Shown: one piece after another, positions 1 through 12,994 of the stretch | Position numbering within the stretch: position 1 is the stretch's first letter | Layout of the letters: each line of letters begins with the position of its first letter | DNA from: Castanea sativa | Taxonomy: Eukaryota > Streptophyta > Magnoliopsida > Fagales > Fagaceae | Assembly: GCF_040712315.1 (NCBI RefSeq) | Contig: NC_134018.1 | Span: 39,681,335 to 39,745,334, forward strand | Length of the DNA: 64,000 bases | Direction of reading: 5' to 3' | Program-made: the position numbers and the translations under genes | Notes under the pieces: model-generated | What the model was told of the DNA's origin: nothing | What the model saw: only the letters and a program-made list of their open reading frames with translations | Databases searched by the model: none

Positions 1-1594
1 CCTTGCCAAAAAAGAAGATGAAAAAAACAGTTGTGATGTGGCATCTAAAACTGGTTTAAGTTTTAGGAATTGAAAACAAATTAGTTTTCTTCTACTTGAT
101 GGTCCCAATTGTGTGGATGATAATCCAATTAGGGTGAGAATCATCGATACTGACAAAAATATAAAATAATCTAACATTATGAATGAACGAGAAATCTTAG
201 TATTTATAAACTTTTATTGTTTATTGGAAAAAGATATATATGTTTATCAAACATTTCTAAGGGTGTGCACGGATTGGATTTGACGAGTTGAGGGAAAGTT
301 TTTAATTACTTTGCCATTAGTGAGTTGGAAAAATTCTTGACCATTGTCAATCCACCAAACTATATAAAAAAAAAAAAAAAAAATAGTAGGTCAGTTGAAA
401 ATTTGGACAGTTTCAACTAGACAGTTAGTTTTAGGTATATGTTGTATACAAAGCTTCTAAATTTATTTTATCATTTACAAATAAATTTAATAAGTACTTC
501 CTCTAAATCCTATAAATTATTGAAGAACTCGAAACAAATATATAAACAATTAAAGAAAATCATAGGAAACAATTTCTTATAGATCAAAGTACACACGACT
601 TATGGTATGAGTGTTTTCTAACTTTTTTTCTCCAAAACAATAAAAAAAAGTTTTTAAGCATATCCACGTCATTGTGTATACTTACGAATATGTTGAAAAT
701 TTTTCATATTTTCTATATTAGCATGTGTAAATTATGGAGTTAATTAAAAAAAAAACCTTAAATTTGATATGAGAGATAAACTATATATAAACTATTGAAT
801 TTTTATATATTTTGTTTTAGGACTTTTTCTCCCTCCCAAGAAGCAAAATGCATTAAAATTTATAACTTTTCTATAGCCACAACATTTTCATAATATATAT
901 ATATATATATTTTTTTTTTTTTGGAAAAAGGTTTGATAAGTTGAGTTGTCAGTTTAACTTTTTAATTGAATAATTTTGGTTAGATGCTATTTAGCAAATT
1001 TTTCCTAAAATTGTGCCATTTAGCAAATTTTTCCTGAAAGTTGTGAGCTTCGTCATTAATCACTGTCTCGGTAATGCTTTCTTTCACCGCCCACCATTTC
1101 AATCTCACTAATCAGTTATTATGGAAAGTGGTACTAAATGAAAAATGCTCAAAGCTCTGTATTTGTCTTATTTGTTGCTTATTTAGATTCTTTGTGCGAG
1201 GAATTATGGAAGGAGTTGCATATTTGTAGGGCCCGAGGGAAGTTCCAGAAGAAAAGAATTTCATAATTTTCTTAGTCAATAAGTAAAGCCTGTTTCGTTT
1301 CACTTTTGTTTTTAATTTCTGGGTTCTTATCTTTTTTAATTTAGAAATAAATAATAAAACAATAAATTTAATAATTAATATTTTAAAAAAAGACCAAACG
1401 GAAAAGATAAACAGTGGTAGAGGACTGAATCGAATGACATTAAAGTTAAAAGATTGAAATGAATAATGGTAAAACTTAGAAAACAAATTTTGCATTTTAA
1501 GCTACTTTTTAATTTAAGGAAACTTATTGTTTGATTCAAAAAAAAAAAGAAAAAAAAAGAAAATGTGGTAATATAATTGCAAATAACACGAGAA
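1..1594. other. AT-rich intergenic DNA, no gene seen
   Basis: I see no supportable gene here. The longest reading frame (about 1112-1495, minus) gives a low-complexity, Lys/Phe-rich peptide of no recognisable family and is probably chance. Poly-A/T runs (for example 363-382) and a short (TA)n near 893-911 are present. Confidence 0.6.
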
Positions 1595-2032
1595 CTTAGG
1601 TTATGTTTGGTAACAATTTTTGTTTTCTATTTTCAAAAACTTGTTTTGGAGAATATAAAGAATTTTTTTTTTGTTGTATTTTTGAAATAAAAAACATGTT
1701 TGGTTAGTTGAAATTTTAAAAAAAAAAAAAGTTTTTTGAAAAAAATAGAAAATACTAAAATATGTTGTTACTAGGATTTGAATTCTAATGCTAACTCATT
1801 AAATGATACAAATTCATTAAATTAAATGTGTATTTTTAATAACTTTTGAAAATTAGAAACTGAAAACAGTCTTTTGCATGTTTTCAGTTTCCTTCACAAA
1901 TTGAGTTTTGAGAATAATTTTTATTTTCTGTCAATTTTTGATTACCAAACAAGTTTTTTAGTTTCAAAAATAGAAAATTGTTTTTGAAAAAAAAAATAAG
2001 AGGAAAAAATAGTTACCAAATATACCCTTAGT
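1595..2032. mobile_element. Inverted-repeat (MITE-like) element
   Basis: The ends are imperfect inverted repeats: the left end reads TTAGGTTATGTTTGGTAAC and the reverse complement of the right end reads CTAAGGGTATATTTGGTAAC. The inner parts (ATTTTTGTTTTCTATTTTC on the left, its complement on the right) continue the palindrome. There is no coding capacity, as expected for a MITE. The 'TTTGGTAAC' ends resemble hAT-type plant MITEs, but I could not identify a clean 8 bp target duplication, so the superfamily is a guess. Confidence 0.55.
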
Positions 2033-2099
2033 GTTTTTTTTAATAAAAAAAAAAAAGAAAGAAAATGGGGTAGTCGTAAAGACGTGGTAAGAAAAAAAA

Positions 2100-3534
2100 G
2101 GCAAAAATATCTTTCGGGTCCCTACATTTTAGGTTAAATTTCACTTTTGTTCCCACTTTTTTTGAGCTCATATTTTGGTCTTTAAATTTTAAAAATAATT
2201 TTTAATTTAGTTTATATCATCATCTCACTAATGAAAAGTGCCTACGTGGCACAGAGTGCCTACGTGGCCAATAAAATAATAATAATAATAATAAATGTCA
2301 CGTTAGCATCCACATCAACACATAAACATAAACTCACTAAAACACAAATCCATAACATAAACATGCTAACAAGAAAAAAAGAAAAAGAAAAACTAAAATT
2401 AAAATTCTAATAGGAAGAACAAAGAACATGGTAACTCAAAGAATTTCTATTCCAAAATTTGTATACATTCTTCCAAAAAAAATTAATTATACATTCAACT
2501 AAAAATGGTTATCCTAATACATCATTTGTAATAATATAGATTCAACCAAATACATAGAATTTCATATAATGAAGATTCATGCCAACATATTTCCAAACCT
2601 AGTCAATCAAAACTCATCCTAATCAACAAAAAAACGCCCATTATATAGAAACCAAAAAAAAAAAAAAAAAAAAATCAACAATTGAACACCCACTGGATTG
2701 TGTGATACTTACTATTTTCTTTGCTTCTTGTGTTTCTGGTCAACGACAATGAAGAGGATCAACTTGATTTGCATATGACACTGCTTGAACTACTCTAGAC
2801 TTGAAAAAGAGAGAGAGCATCAATTAGGGCAAAGGCCTTTATGCTTCCATAAATTTCAGCCAAAATCATCAAATCCATATTTAATACAACCCAACTCTCC
2901 AACACCACAAATCCGCCATGAAACCTAGAGAAAACCTAGTCCAATCAACCTTCCTCTAACTTGAATCTCCTCTATGTTTCTTTCTCTTTCAGATCTGGAT
3001 TGGTCAGACCACTCAATCACTACTTATCTGGGCTTTTGGCCATAAGTTTAGAGAGAGAGAGAGAGAGAGAGGGCTTGAAGGTGTTTTGATTTGGGTTTTT
3101 GGGGATTAAAAGGGTTTTTGATTAAGTACAATATTAGGGTGATTTTTGTCTACTAAAATTAAAGATTGGTAGATTTGATTTTTGTGATGTTGTGTTTGGT
3201 TGTCAGGAAAATTCAAGAAAAGTTAGGAAAGTTACAACAATTTTTTTGAAAAAAAAAACTAAGATTATATATACTTATGCATATACATATATATATATAT
3301 ATATATTAAATTTATATTAATTGAGAACACTATTTTTTATTTTTTAAATTAATTTTTTTTGTTATTTTTAATATGTATCTATTATTTTATTAACTATTTC
3401 AACATCTAATATGACACATGTGCACTTCGTGTATCACGTAAATAATTTTTATTCTAAATGGAAGGTGATTTTCAAAATTTAAAGACCGAAGTGAGAATTC
3501 GCCCAAAATATAGGACACAAAAGGGATTTTTGCC
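2100..3534. mobile_element. 1.4 kb terminal-inverted-repeat element (non-autonomous, MULE-like?)
   Basis: The left end GGCAAAAATATC and the right end GGGATTTTTGCC are inverted. The similarity runs on for more than 50 bp: 'TCCCTACATTTTAGG' pairs with 'TCCTATATTTTGGG', and 'GGTCTTTAAATTTT' with the complement of a matching block near 3470. Both flanks are A-rich, so the target duplication cannot be read. The interior (about 2700-3110) is less AT-rich and includes GA/CT-rich leader-like sequence, as in elements that carry host DNA. No open frame. It ends 375 bp before the start codon of the TTL-family gene. Confidence 0.5.
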
Positions 3535-3909
3535 AAAAAAAAAAAAAGAAAAAAAAAAAAAAAGAGGGAGAGAACGAAGAGTTAGATCCAGCTCGTGAAG
3601 TAGCAACAACAAACAAGCAAATTATGAAAAGATAAAATTTTCAGAGGAAATAAAAAATCAAATACCCATTAAAGTCTCTCTCTCTCTCTGAACTCAACTT
3701 TGTATCACTCACATTCATTCTTTGCTTCCTCCTCTGATATCACGAGATCCCCATCTCTCTTTCTCTTTTTCTATGTCTTCCTCGCACTCTCTCTGCTATT
3801 ACATAACTCATTCTTTGTATTCTTAACACAAACAATTGCTAAAAGAACCGAACTCTCACACCCACCAATCACAATTCACAAACATTTCTTTGCAAACTGG
3901 TCGTACGAC

Positions 3910-6900
3910 ATGTCGCATTCTGCAAAACCCATACAAGAAATTTCTAGCTTTGACTCCTTAACCACTCGGTTCCATGACTCACTGAGTTGCGACGAGAACA
4001 AGCCCGATTTCCGCGAGCTCGATCTAGCCTCACCAGTCTCTCCCCTGAGAACTCGTGGCTCAGTGGCCAATGGTGCACTCACTTCAAGCTCAAGCTCCAG
4101 CTCTTCTGGCTCAGCTTCGGCCAAGAATAGCAACAACACCCACACCCAGTTGGCAAGCAGATCCGAATCCAAATCAAACAACCACTCTGGAGAGCTCTCG
4201 GGCTTGTCCGAAACCAGCCCAATTGCCCAAGACCCTCACCGATCCAGTAATTCTAAACCGGGTCATCGGAGATCTGTCTCAGCGGAACCCCCTTTGATCT
4301 ATTCGGGTGGAAATGGAGCAACTTCAGCTTCCTCGAATGGGACAGTATTACCAAGTGGTAACATTTGCCCATCTGGGAAAATCTTAAAAGCGGTTCCTGC
4401 TCCTAGAAACGCTACTGGCACTGGGAGAATCTTAAAAGCTGGTTCTGGGACTGGTAACTATGGCCACGGAAGCATAGTAAGAGGTGGTGGTCCTGGTGCT
4501 GGTGCTGCTTCTAAATTGACTGCGAGTGTCATAGATGCTAATGTGACTGGGAATATACATTTTGCTGGAGAAGCTATGATGGTTAGGCGAGCACTTGCTA
4601 GTAGTGATCCTGAAGAAGTGAAAAAGGCTGGGAATGAGTTGTATAGAAGAGACCATTTTGTGGAGGCCTTGTCATTGTATGATCGGGCCATTTCCTTGTC
4701 GCCCGATAATGCTGCATTTCGGAGTAATCGGGCTGCGGCATTGACGAAATTGGGGAGGTTGGGGGAGGCAGTGAAGGAGTGTGAGGAGGCTGTGAGGTTG
4801 CAGCCTAGTTATGGAAGGCCACACCAGAGGTTGGCATCTCTTTATCTCCGGTGAGTGTGTTTTCTGTCTTGGATGTTTCGTGCTTTTGTTTTGGGGGGCT
4901 TTGCTTGGATAAATGTGATTGGTGTTTTTGTTTGTTTGTTTTGATCTATACCTTGTGTTTCTCATTGGTTTTGGTGCATCTATGATCTATTTTGTTTATT
5001 TGGGTTCTCTCATTGTTAGATTGCTTTTGCTGACTTTTATATTCTTTTGCATTGGTGAATTGGTCTTACCTCTGCAATGCCATTGTTGTATCTGTCACAT
5101 TAGTCTCTACTTGTATTCCGTTTTTCATAATACCTAATTAGAATGGTGGATTGCTGTTCGAGTAGTTGTTATAATTGCTATTATTTAAGACAGTTCTTTG
5201 TTCAATTCTGGAGGTAGTTAAGATTGTTGGGTTTCTAATTTTTCTGTCTTCACGTTTGGTGAATTTAGATTTTTGAATCATTGACCTCTTGTCTTGAGGC
5301 TATTGGCTGCAAGCCTGCAAGATTAATACGATTCATGGATCATTTGTCATTTTAATCTGATTTTTTTTTTTTACAGCTTTGGGCAGGTTGAATATGCCCA
5401 ACGCCACCTTTTTTTCCCTGGGCAACAGCCTGATCAATCCGAGTTGCAGAAGCTAAAGTCATTGGTGAAGCATCTGAACCAATGCACAGATGCCCGGAAG
5501 ATTGGCGATTGGAAGAGTGCAATCAGGGAATCTGATGCAGCCATGGAAATTGGGGCAGATTGCTCTCCTCAGGTAGAACCCTAAGCATGAAATCTCTAAA
5601 ATTTTCTAATTGATGTGGAGAAAAGTATCAAAATGCTAACTTATAAGAATGGTTTCTACAGCTTATTGCTTGTAAGGCAGAAGCCCTTTTGAAGCTCCAT
5701 CAAGTTGAAGAAGCAGAGTCTATCCTTTCAAACATTCCTAAGCTAGAAAATTATCCTCCTTGCTGCTCGCAAACCAAGGTCTTTGGAATGCTTGCTGAAG
5801 TTTATCTTCTCTATGTCCGAGCTCAGGTGGAGATGGCATTGGGAAGGTATGCTCTAACATATAAAATTCATATACAAAGTAGTAATGGCTTTTGGGATGA
5901 GTGAGAACAGTTAGTTGATTCCTAGCAGGTTTGAGAATGCAGTTGTGGCAGCTGAGAAGGCTGGTATGATTGATGGCAGTAATGTTGAAGTTGCAAGGGT
6001 GTTAAATAATGTGAAAATGGTGGCAAGAGCTCGTTCCCGGGGAAATGATCTTTTTAGCTCTGGAAGATTTTCTGAAGCCTGCTCAGCTTATGGAGAAGGC
6101 CTCAAATATGATAGTTGCAATTCGGTTCTCTATTGTAACAGAGCAGTTTGTTGGTCTAAGCTTGGACTATGGGAAAAATCTGTTGAGGACTGCAACCAGG
6201 CCCTTAAAATCCAGCCAAATTACATGAAGGCCCTTCTAAGGAGGGCTGTCTCAAATGCAAAGGTGAGTTGGTATGCAATTGCTTATGTTCATAGTGTTGC
6301 TTTTGCTCTTTGATTTTTCAGTTTGCTTGTGTGATGTTATAGCTTGAACGGTGGGCAGAGGCTACGCGAGATTATGAGGTCTTGAGGAGGGAACTTCCTG
6401 GAGACAATGAGGTTGCTGAATCTCTACACCGTGCACAAGCTGCATTAAAGAAATCTCGTGGACTGGAAGTTCATAGTATGACCTTTTGTGGTGAAGTAGA
6501 AGAAGTTTCTAGTCTAAATAAGTTTAAATCTGCTACATTGTCTCCTGGTGAGTTTGGTGCCTTTACTATTGGTTTGTGATGCTTGTCTTTCTTTCCTGCT
6601 CCACTCCACAATATCCTCAATTGTCCTATCTAAACAAAAATTTCAATTTCAGGTGTTTCAGTCATTCATTTCAAAGTGGCATCAAATGAACAATGTGAAG
6701 AAATATCACCATTCATCAATATGCTGTGCGTTCGATATCCATCTGTTAATTTTTTTAAGGTAGGCATCACACTGGTCCATTGCTTGCCTTTTGTGATTTG
6801 TATCATTCCACGGCATTCTACATAGTGCTTGAAATGAGCCTATGTTGTGTTTATATGGTTTCATTGCATGGGTCTTCAGAGGTCATGTTAAATTTCTTTC

Positions 6901-7232
6901 CCTTTTATAATCCTTTTAATAAGAAATCCAACTCTTTGCATTCTTTTTTGATTTAGTTTGTGATGACTGGTGCCGTGCTTGCAAAATATACTGAATGATC
7001 TTATTCTGTGCTATAAAAAGCATGGTAAAATCTCTTGTCAAATTTGACATATTAACAATTTTTTGTTGTTTGATTAAAGGTCGATGTGGAGGAGCTCTTA
7101 GCAGTAGCAAAAGCTGAGAGCATAAGAACCGTTCCAACAGTTAAGATTTACAGGAATGGAGAGAAAGTGATGGAGCTAATCCGCCCAAGCCATCAATTAT
7201 TGGAAGACTCAGTGAGGAACTTTAGTCTTTAG
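3910..7232 (+). CDS. TTL1: TPR repeat-containing thioredoxin-like protein (TTL family)
   Basis: Seven exons by splice signals and frame: 3910-4850, 5377-5572, 5662-5846, 5929-6262, 6343-6547, 6653-6759, 7080-7232; 2121 nt, 706 residues, close to the usual length of this plant family (about 690-700). Residues 1 to ~230 are Ser/Gly/Asn-rich and disordered and contain the family signature [21 protein letters not shown] motifs begin near residue 236 ([20 protein letters not shown]) and a second block ([20 protein letters not shown]) is encoded by exon 4. Residues ~621-706 form a thioredoxin-like domain in which the CxxC is reduced to one Cys ([10 protein letters not shown]), so a redox role is unlikely. 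Family knowledge: TTL proteins are scaffolds in brassinosteroid signalling, osmotic-stress tolerance and cellulose synthase control. I chose ATG 3910 because it gives the family's N-terminus; the frame is open further upstream but without an ATG. Which of TTL1-4 it matches is uncertain. Confidence 0.92.
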
Positions 7233-7539
7233 AACAAACGCCCAACCATACAGCATTCGATGGTAATTGTCCATGTATTCACTGTCTTTACCCAATTCAT
7301 ACTAGGAGATTACTTGTTACATAATCAGCTACATAATTGTTTCATAGAGGTCTAAGGCAGTGAAACCCTTAGAGAAATAGCTTCTTAGTTCACATTTGCG
7401 GAATTATATGGTCTTTCCATTTCATTTCTCTCTGATTTATTCTTCCTTCCACATTTTAATTCCAAATCCAATAGCTGTCCTTGTAATTTTTTGGCATATC
7501 TCAGCCTTATTCTTGTGTCCCATGTTCCATTTTTGGAGG

Positions 7540-7545
7540 AATAAA
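7540..7545 (+). terminator. Possible poly(A) signal of the TTL-family gene
   Basis: AATAAA lies 308 bp after the stop codon and is followed by a T-rich stretch. The position suits a plant 3' UTR, but plant signals are loose and this is only a candidate. Confidence 0.35.
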
Positions 7546-7594
7546 GCTGAAAAAGTGTACAATTTAATTATATTGTCTGCTTAGCTAAAGCTTT

Positions 7595-7597
<3 letters not shown>

Positions 7598-7635
<38 letters not shown>
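7598..7635 (+). repeat. (AG)n microsatellite
   Basis: About 19 uninterrupted AG units just downstream of the TTL-family 3' UTR. Confidence 0.95.
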
Positions 7636-7637
<2 letters not shown>

Positions 7638-10439
7638 GGCTGGTAGTGACATTGTGTACATATAATAATATGATATTATCCTTGTAGTGAAAGCAATGAG
7701 AGGCTGGATCATGTTTATCTGTTTTTGATCCAAAGAACTACAATGCGCTACACAACAAGGGGGTGGCTTTCCCTCTGCCTAAAAAAGCGTCAACCTTGAT
7801 AATTGCTGGAATATTTGTTTTAGTACAAACAAGCAACTTTTCTTTCATGGTGTTTAAATGGCAATTCTTTATTCTTTTCAAAATTTAATTTTAGCTTTTA
7901 CTAGCATCTCTAACTCAAAAAAAGGGTTTTATTTGTAGTGGTCACTCTACAAATATAAATGCTTGTGGGATGTGGGGGACAAGAGCCAGATTCAAGTCTC
8001 CAGGAAGAAGTTTTACACACAAATATACTTTAGATTAGGCCAAAGAAATTCTATTTTGTATTAAAAAAAAAAAAAGTTTTGTTTGTTTTTCTTTTTTAAG
8101 CTGGAGTTGGGGCTTGAATGTCTTTCTAAAGAGATGTAAGAAAAATCAAGGGTCAATAATTCAAAATTTTTTATTATTTTTTTTCCTATTGATAAAGTTG
8201 CAGAGTGGGAATTATTGGTTTTTCTTTTTTGCTGAATTATTGGTTATACGTACGCAATTTCAACCAGTTTATTTATGAAACACACTAGCCCCCAGTGCAT
8301 TTACAACGCTTGCTCCCCTTGGCCCTTGCCCCTTGCCTCTGCGGGTCCTCGAGTGTGTCCTAAGTTTGGGTGGTGTCTTAAGTAACTGCTTTTCTAAAGC
8401 TGGCTTTACCTATTTCTATTTCAGCTACTTTTATGAGGATGTTTCTTTTGTAAAACTGCTTAGGCCTAGATACCCAATTCACTACTTACCTAGTTACCTT
8501 TTTTTGCTCAAAAAAAAAAAAAAAAAAAAAGATAAGCCAATTCACTTGGATACATCCCACGGCCACAACTCACTAGTGTACATCTAGACAAGTGGAAATG
8601 GTCCTGCACTTTCAAGAAATTCCCTCCTTCAGGTGAAATAGAAGAGGAGTGTTAGGAACATACCTAAATCCATAGCTTGCTTGCTTGTGGTGTGAATTTG
8701 GGCTTGCTTGCTTGTGGTGTTAATTTGGGCGCGGAAATAAGCATATTCTTAACATTACTCAAAATGGAAAAGCTAGCCCTAGATTTGGGTATTGGCGAGT
8801 ACTTTATAACTTTATTACTAAAGCATCCAAATTGCTTCCTAAGCATATAAACGCTACTTAACAATGTTTGAAATGAAAATTCTTTTATGGGTCATGTTAA
8901 CTGACATTGTAAGGTGACCATTAAGATATTGTTTTATGTTAGATTTTTTGTTTTATAGGGTGTAAAGTTTGTAGAGCTAACTTTTTGAATTTCACTTATC
9001 ACTTTAGTCGTATTTTCAACCACTCTTATCAATTCATACAATTTTTTTATTAATTGAATCTTATAATAACTCATTCTTAACGGACATCTTATGTGTCTGT
9101 TAATATTTCCATTTCCTTTATTTTTATATATATATATATATATGTATATATTTTTTTTTCTTCAAGGTCCTAAATATGTTTCTCTCTCCATATTTGGATG
9201 TTATTTATCTATTATTGGTTAACACTCCCTTGCGCATATAATAAGGGTTGGACTTATGCAGTCAAACAAACAGTTGGAACAATACAGAATACCTGGAGGA
9301 GTAGGGAAATACAAAGTTAAATGTCCTTTGTACCTATGACTAATACTTGTTATTAGTCATACCTCATGGACATTTTTTAATACCTTTTTTAAAAATAGAT
9401 TTATACAGTTTTGGCCAGCTGGAAAGGTTATAAAGAATGAAACAGACAGAAATTAGGGTGCCTTAACATTAAAGGACGTCGGGGCCCGAACCATTTGATT
9501 TTGGATAAGATAAATAAGACACTTCTGTATAGAAATAGGCAAAAGAACCTATTGGGTTGGTGTACTACCTAGTAAATAGACTTTTTAGTTTAAAAAAAAA
9601 AAAAAAACCCAAGTTCCCTTTGGGCCCATTGGTCCTGCCACCCTGGTTAACCGAGAGCTTTGCCTTTGTGTGACCAAAACGGCCCCAACTATTTCTGGTC
9701 CCTCCTACTCTAATGAGGTTAAAGATCCAAGGTAAAAAAAAGAAAAGAAAAAAGAAATGTAAAATTTGGAAATGATGGTACGGTATGTACCAGTAGGTTT
9801 TATGGTTCGGAGAATGTAGCTACTGACTGCTGAGTTGGTATGCATTGATTAGAGAGTACACAAAGGGAGGTCTGGCTGGCTGGCTGGCTGGCTGGCTGAC
9901 AGTAGATGACCGTTCTGAATGATTCTCCTTGATAAACGCATTTGAAATTGTCATAAAGTTAAAGAATCTGACCCATTTCTCAACAGTTTAATGTGGTGCA
10001 TGAGTGCATTATATCATGGCGCTTCGCAACAAAACCTGACCATCATTCATCATCCTTGCGGCTCCATTATAGCTGAAGTCTCTCTTTATTTATTTATTTA
10101 TTTATTTTTTCTTTCTTGGGTACTGATTTTTAATTAAAAGATCCTCTTCTTTAAAGATTTTTATATTCTTAATATTATGTTAATTCAAATTTAAGACAGT
10201 GAATAAATTACACAAATAGTTATAAATATAATCAATCAATTCATTAGTGTAGTAGTAGGTGAGATTGACACATGGATCTTACTTATAGATCTTATACACC
10301 GGATATATACAAATTTTTTATAAAAAATGGAGATCTCATTACTCTAAATTTTTTATGGCAGTAGTTTTACAATTAGCTTTTCCACATTAACTTTTTATGG
10401 CTGTATTCGAAACAATGGGCTAATGTTTAAAATTAGTTA
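7636..10439. other. Intergenic region with small repeats, no gene seen
   Basis: No coding region is supported. It contains a 27 bp tandem duplication (8675-8729, GCTTGCTTGCTTGTGGTGT units), a (TA)n near 9124-9142, a (GGCT)n run near 9875-9898 and a (TTTA)n run near 10088-10110. A short frame at 8333-8587 runs into a poly-Lys tail from a poly-A tract and is not a credible gene. Confidence 0.6.
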
Positions 10440-11300
10440 AACAACTCAAATATTTAACATGTCTTTATTACTCTAAATGCTTTAGATCGATCCAATAAAT
10501 AATTTTTTTTCTTCATAAGAACTAAGTTCAATGTAAAATTGCAAGAGCCAAATTTAATGGATAATTTTTCAATTTTCTCTTTGGTACTTAAGAACTAAGT
10601 TCAACTTAGAATTGCAAGAATCGAATTTAATGGATTTGGTAATATGATTGTTTGTCCCTACACATTTACCCAACTAAACAACTCAAATGTTTAATATGTT
10701 TTTATTATTCTAAATGCTTTAGATTGATTCAATAAATACTTTTTCTTTTCTCTTTTTTCTGCATAAGAACTAAGTTCAATATAAAATTGCAAGAGTCAAA
10801 TTTAATGGATAATTTTTCAGTTTTCTCTTTTGTACATAAGAACTAAGTTCAACTTAGAATTGCAAGAGTCGAATTCAATGGATTTGGTAATATGATTATT
10901 TGTCTCTACACATTTATCCATCTAAACAACTCAAATGTTTAATATGTCTTTATTACTCTAAATGCTTTAGATTGATTCAATAGATAATTTTTCAGTTTTC
11001 TTTTATTTGCATAAGAACTAGGTTCAATGTAGAATTGCAAGAGCCAAATTCAATGGATAATTTTATAGTTTTCTCTTTTGTACATAAGAACTAAGTTCTA
11101 ATTAGAATTGCAAGAGTCGAATTCAATGGATTTGGTAATATGATTATTTGTCCTACACATTTATCCAACTAAGTTTAAATAAAAATCCCCTTAAGAGTTG
11201 TCCTTCAAGAACTTAGTTCAATGTGGAATTGCAAGAGTTAAATCAATGGATTGAGTAATATGATTATTTGCCTCTACACATTTGTTCAATCAAACATAAA
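10440..11300 (+). repeat. Tandem repeat array, ~240 bp units
   Basis: Three units begin AACAACTCAAAT at 10440, 10677 and 10925 (spacing 237 and 248 bp), each ending near CCTACACATTTA. A degenerate partial copy follows at about 11190-11300. Each unit holds an internal duplication: ATAAGAACTAAGTTCAA followed by ATTGCAAGAG occurs twice per unit, roughly 85 bp apart. No protein is encoded. Confidence 0.85.
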
Positions 11301-12018
11301 GAGCAACCTCCTTAAGAGTTGTCCTTCAATATAAACTTTGATGGAGTGATTTTTAAAGAATAAAGTGGGAGTAGGAGGTTTGATTTAAGATGATAATGAG
11401 TTGCACATTGCAGCATTGAGTTGCAAAGGGAGAGAAATTCGAATTCTAAGGTGTCAGAACTAGCAATGATTGTCTAGGCAATTAGTTTTGCAATTTAAAT
11501 AGGTGGAAGATATATCATCTTAAAGGGAGATTTAACAAATATTATTGACAATTTTCTATCCAAGGAGAAAGATAATTCATGGTTGGGAGCCATGGCAAAG
11601 GCAACAATATTAAGAATGAGTATTCTGCATGCATGGCCATAAAGATAATTTCATAAGAAAAAATATAGTTTATTCTAAAACTTAAAATAAATTTATATTG
11701 TACCGTGCATTGCATGAGACATTAGCTACTTAACCAACTTAATAAAGTTATTTGTAGTCATTTGTCAATAAAATACACGTAACTTTGAATCCTATCTATC
11801 ATTAAAAAAAAAAAAAAAAAAAAACTCGGTTGTATTTTGTCCCAAAGATAAAGAGATTAGCCATAAAGTGGACATTATAAAATTTTTAGTAAGAGACCAA
11901 CATTATTATAGATTTGAAATCTTCTAAATAATAAAACTTACTGTTGGGTCAATTTTCAATTAGTACACGTGTTGTGCTTTGATACGTCGATGATTAGACT
12001 TTTGTTAATGAATTTTTT
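11301..12018. other. AT-rich intergenic DNA, nothing recognised
   Basis: No gene, RNA or clear repeat seen apart from a poly-A run at about 11804-11823. Confidence 0.5.
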
Positions 12019-12359
12019 TGGTTCCTGCTGTGAATGACAATGTCGTTAGACTTGAAATCCCAGACGTAAGGACTTGAGTCTGTAAAGAGAAATTGTAGAA
12101 ATTGTGTTTTGCACTACACAAATAATGCCCATGGGTATTAATATTTTATAGGCAAGCATATACTCACTTATCTGTTATGAACAAATATATTAATTTTAAG
12201 AGTCATACCTTAATCGAAATACCTCTTTAGTTAATTTATCTCTATAGCAACAAATCTAATGGCTTGTTAAGTAATACCATCCATCGAATAGGAAGTTATT
12301 TTACGTATGAGGATGTACTATATTATGGTGTGATCACCCATCATAATTATACATTAACA
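12019..12359 (-). mobile_element. Old LTR-like repeat, left copy
   Basis: About 340 bp that recurs in the same orientation at 23381-23739. By eye the copies are roughly three-quarters identical with small indels; shared blocks include GACAATGTCGTTAGAC, AATTGTGTTTTGCA and AATACCTCTTTA. It begins TGGT and ends AACA. On the minus strand it is preceded by a purine-rich stretch (AAGCAGGAGA, 12360-12369) that could be a polypurine tract. I infer it is the 3' LTR of an old minus-strand element interrupted by element 1. Confidence 0.5.
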
Positions 12360-12510
12360 TCTCCTGCTTAATCCATAACTAATGGTATTAGTTGCAGTCG
12401 ACATGAATAATAATCCTTGTCCTATGCCAATTTTCATCTATGATATTCATAGATCGGCATTAGTGTGCGACTTTGGCTAACTTGTGTACATATCTCTGTC
12501 ATCCTAAATT
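12360..12510 (-). other. Residual internal DNA of the old LTR-like element
   Basis: About 150 bp between the left LTR-like repeat and the insertion site of element 1. No coding capacity was recognised. Assignment to the older element is inferred from its position only. Confidence 0.35.
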
Positions 12511-12515
12511 GACCA
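12511..12515 (+). repeat. Target-site duplication GACCA, left copy
   Basis: GACCA directly precedes the left LTR of element 1 and recurs directly after the right LTR (22327-22331). A 5 bp duplication is typical of Ty3/gypsy integration. Confidence 0.9.
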
Positions 12516-12994
12516 TGATGAAGCAGTATCTCGTTGATTTGCTTGGATTCGTCCAGACGGCTCCTGTAAGTACTCTGACGAACCTGTGGAGGCAGGAATT
12601 TACTCAAGTGGTCACCGGTGTGGTGCCTGCCACAACGCCTCCGATGATAAAGTCAGTATTGAAGAAGATAATGATTGAAATACCAGAAAAAATGATTCAG
12701 GTGGTGATGTTGTTTTTTTATGTACCTTGTATTGGTGTTGTGAGGGTTTTATATACCCTTGGGGATTGTAGCCGTTGGAGTGTTAATGACTCCCTGATAA
12801 CGTCTCTGGTGGAGTTATGGACTTTAATGTGTTCTCGTCGGTTAGTCCAGCTGGTCCTATAACGGTTGGAGCTTTATTGGCAGCATTGAATGGCATTAAT
12901 TCTTTTTGATGACGCAGATATTGGTCATGTTCGTCCGTGAAGGCAACTTCGTCTATAATTATACTCGTCAGTTACGTATTCGTCAGTACCATCA
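12516..12994 (-). repeat. 3' LTR of element 1
   Basis: 479 bp, TG...CA ends, same length as the right LTR with one substitution. A frame of about 129 codons crosses it in both copies; it is not a gene. Confidence 0.95.

Noticed and set aside
1112..1495. 127-codon minus-strand frame
   Set aside because: Low-complexity Phe/Ser/Lys peptide in AT-rich DNA without similarity to a known family.
3700..3909. In-frame upstream extension of the TTL-family protein
   Set aside because: No ATG in the first part, CT-rich leader composition, and the family N-terminus begins at 3910.
8333..8587. 84-codon frame
   Set aside because: Ends in a Lys run from a poly-A tract; no similarity recognised.
12473..12862. 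129-codon frame, repeated at 21793-22194
   Set aside because: It translates the LTR of element 1, which is why it appears twice. No domain, and it is on the strand opposite to LTR transcription.
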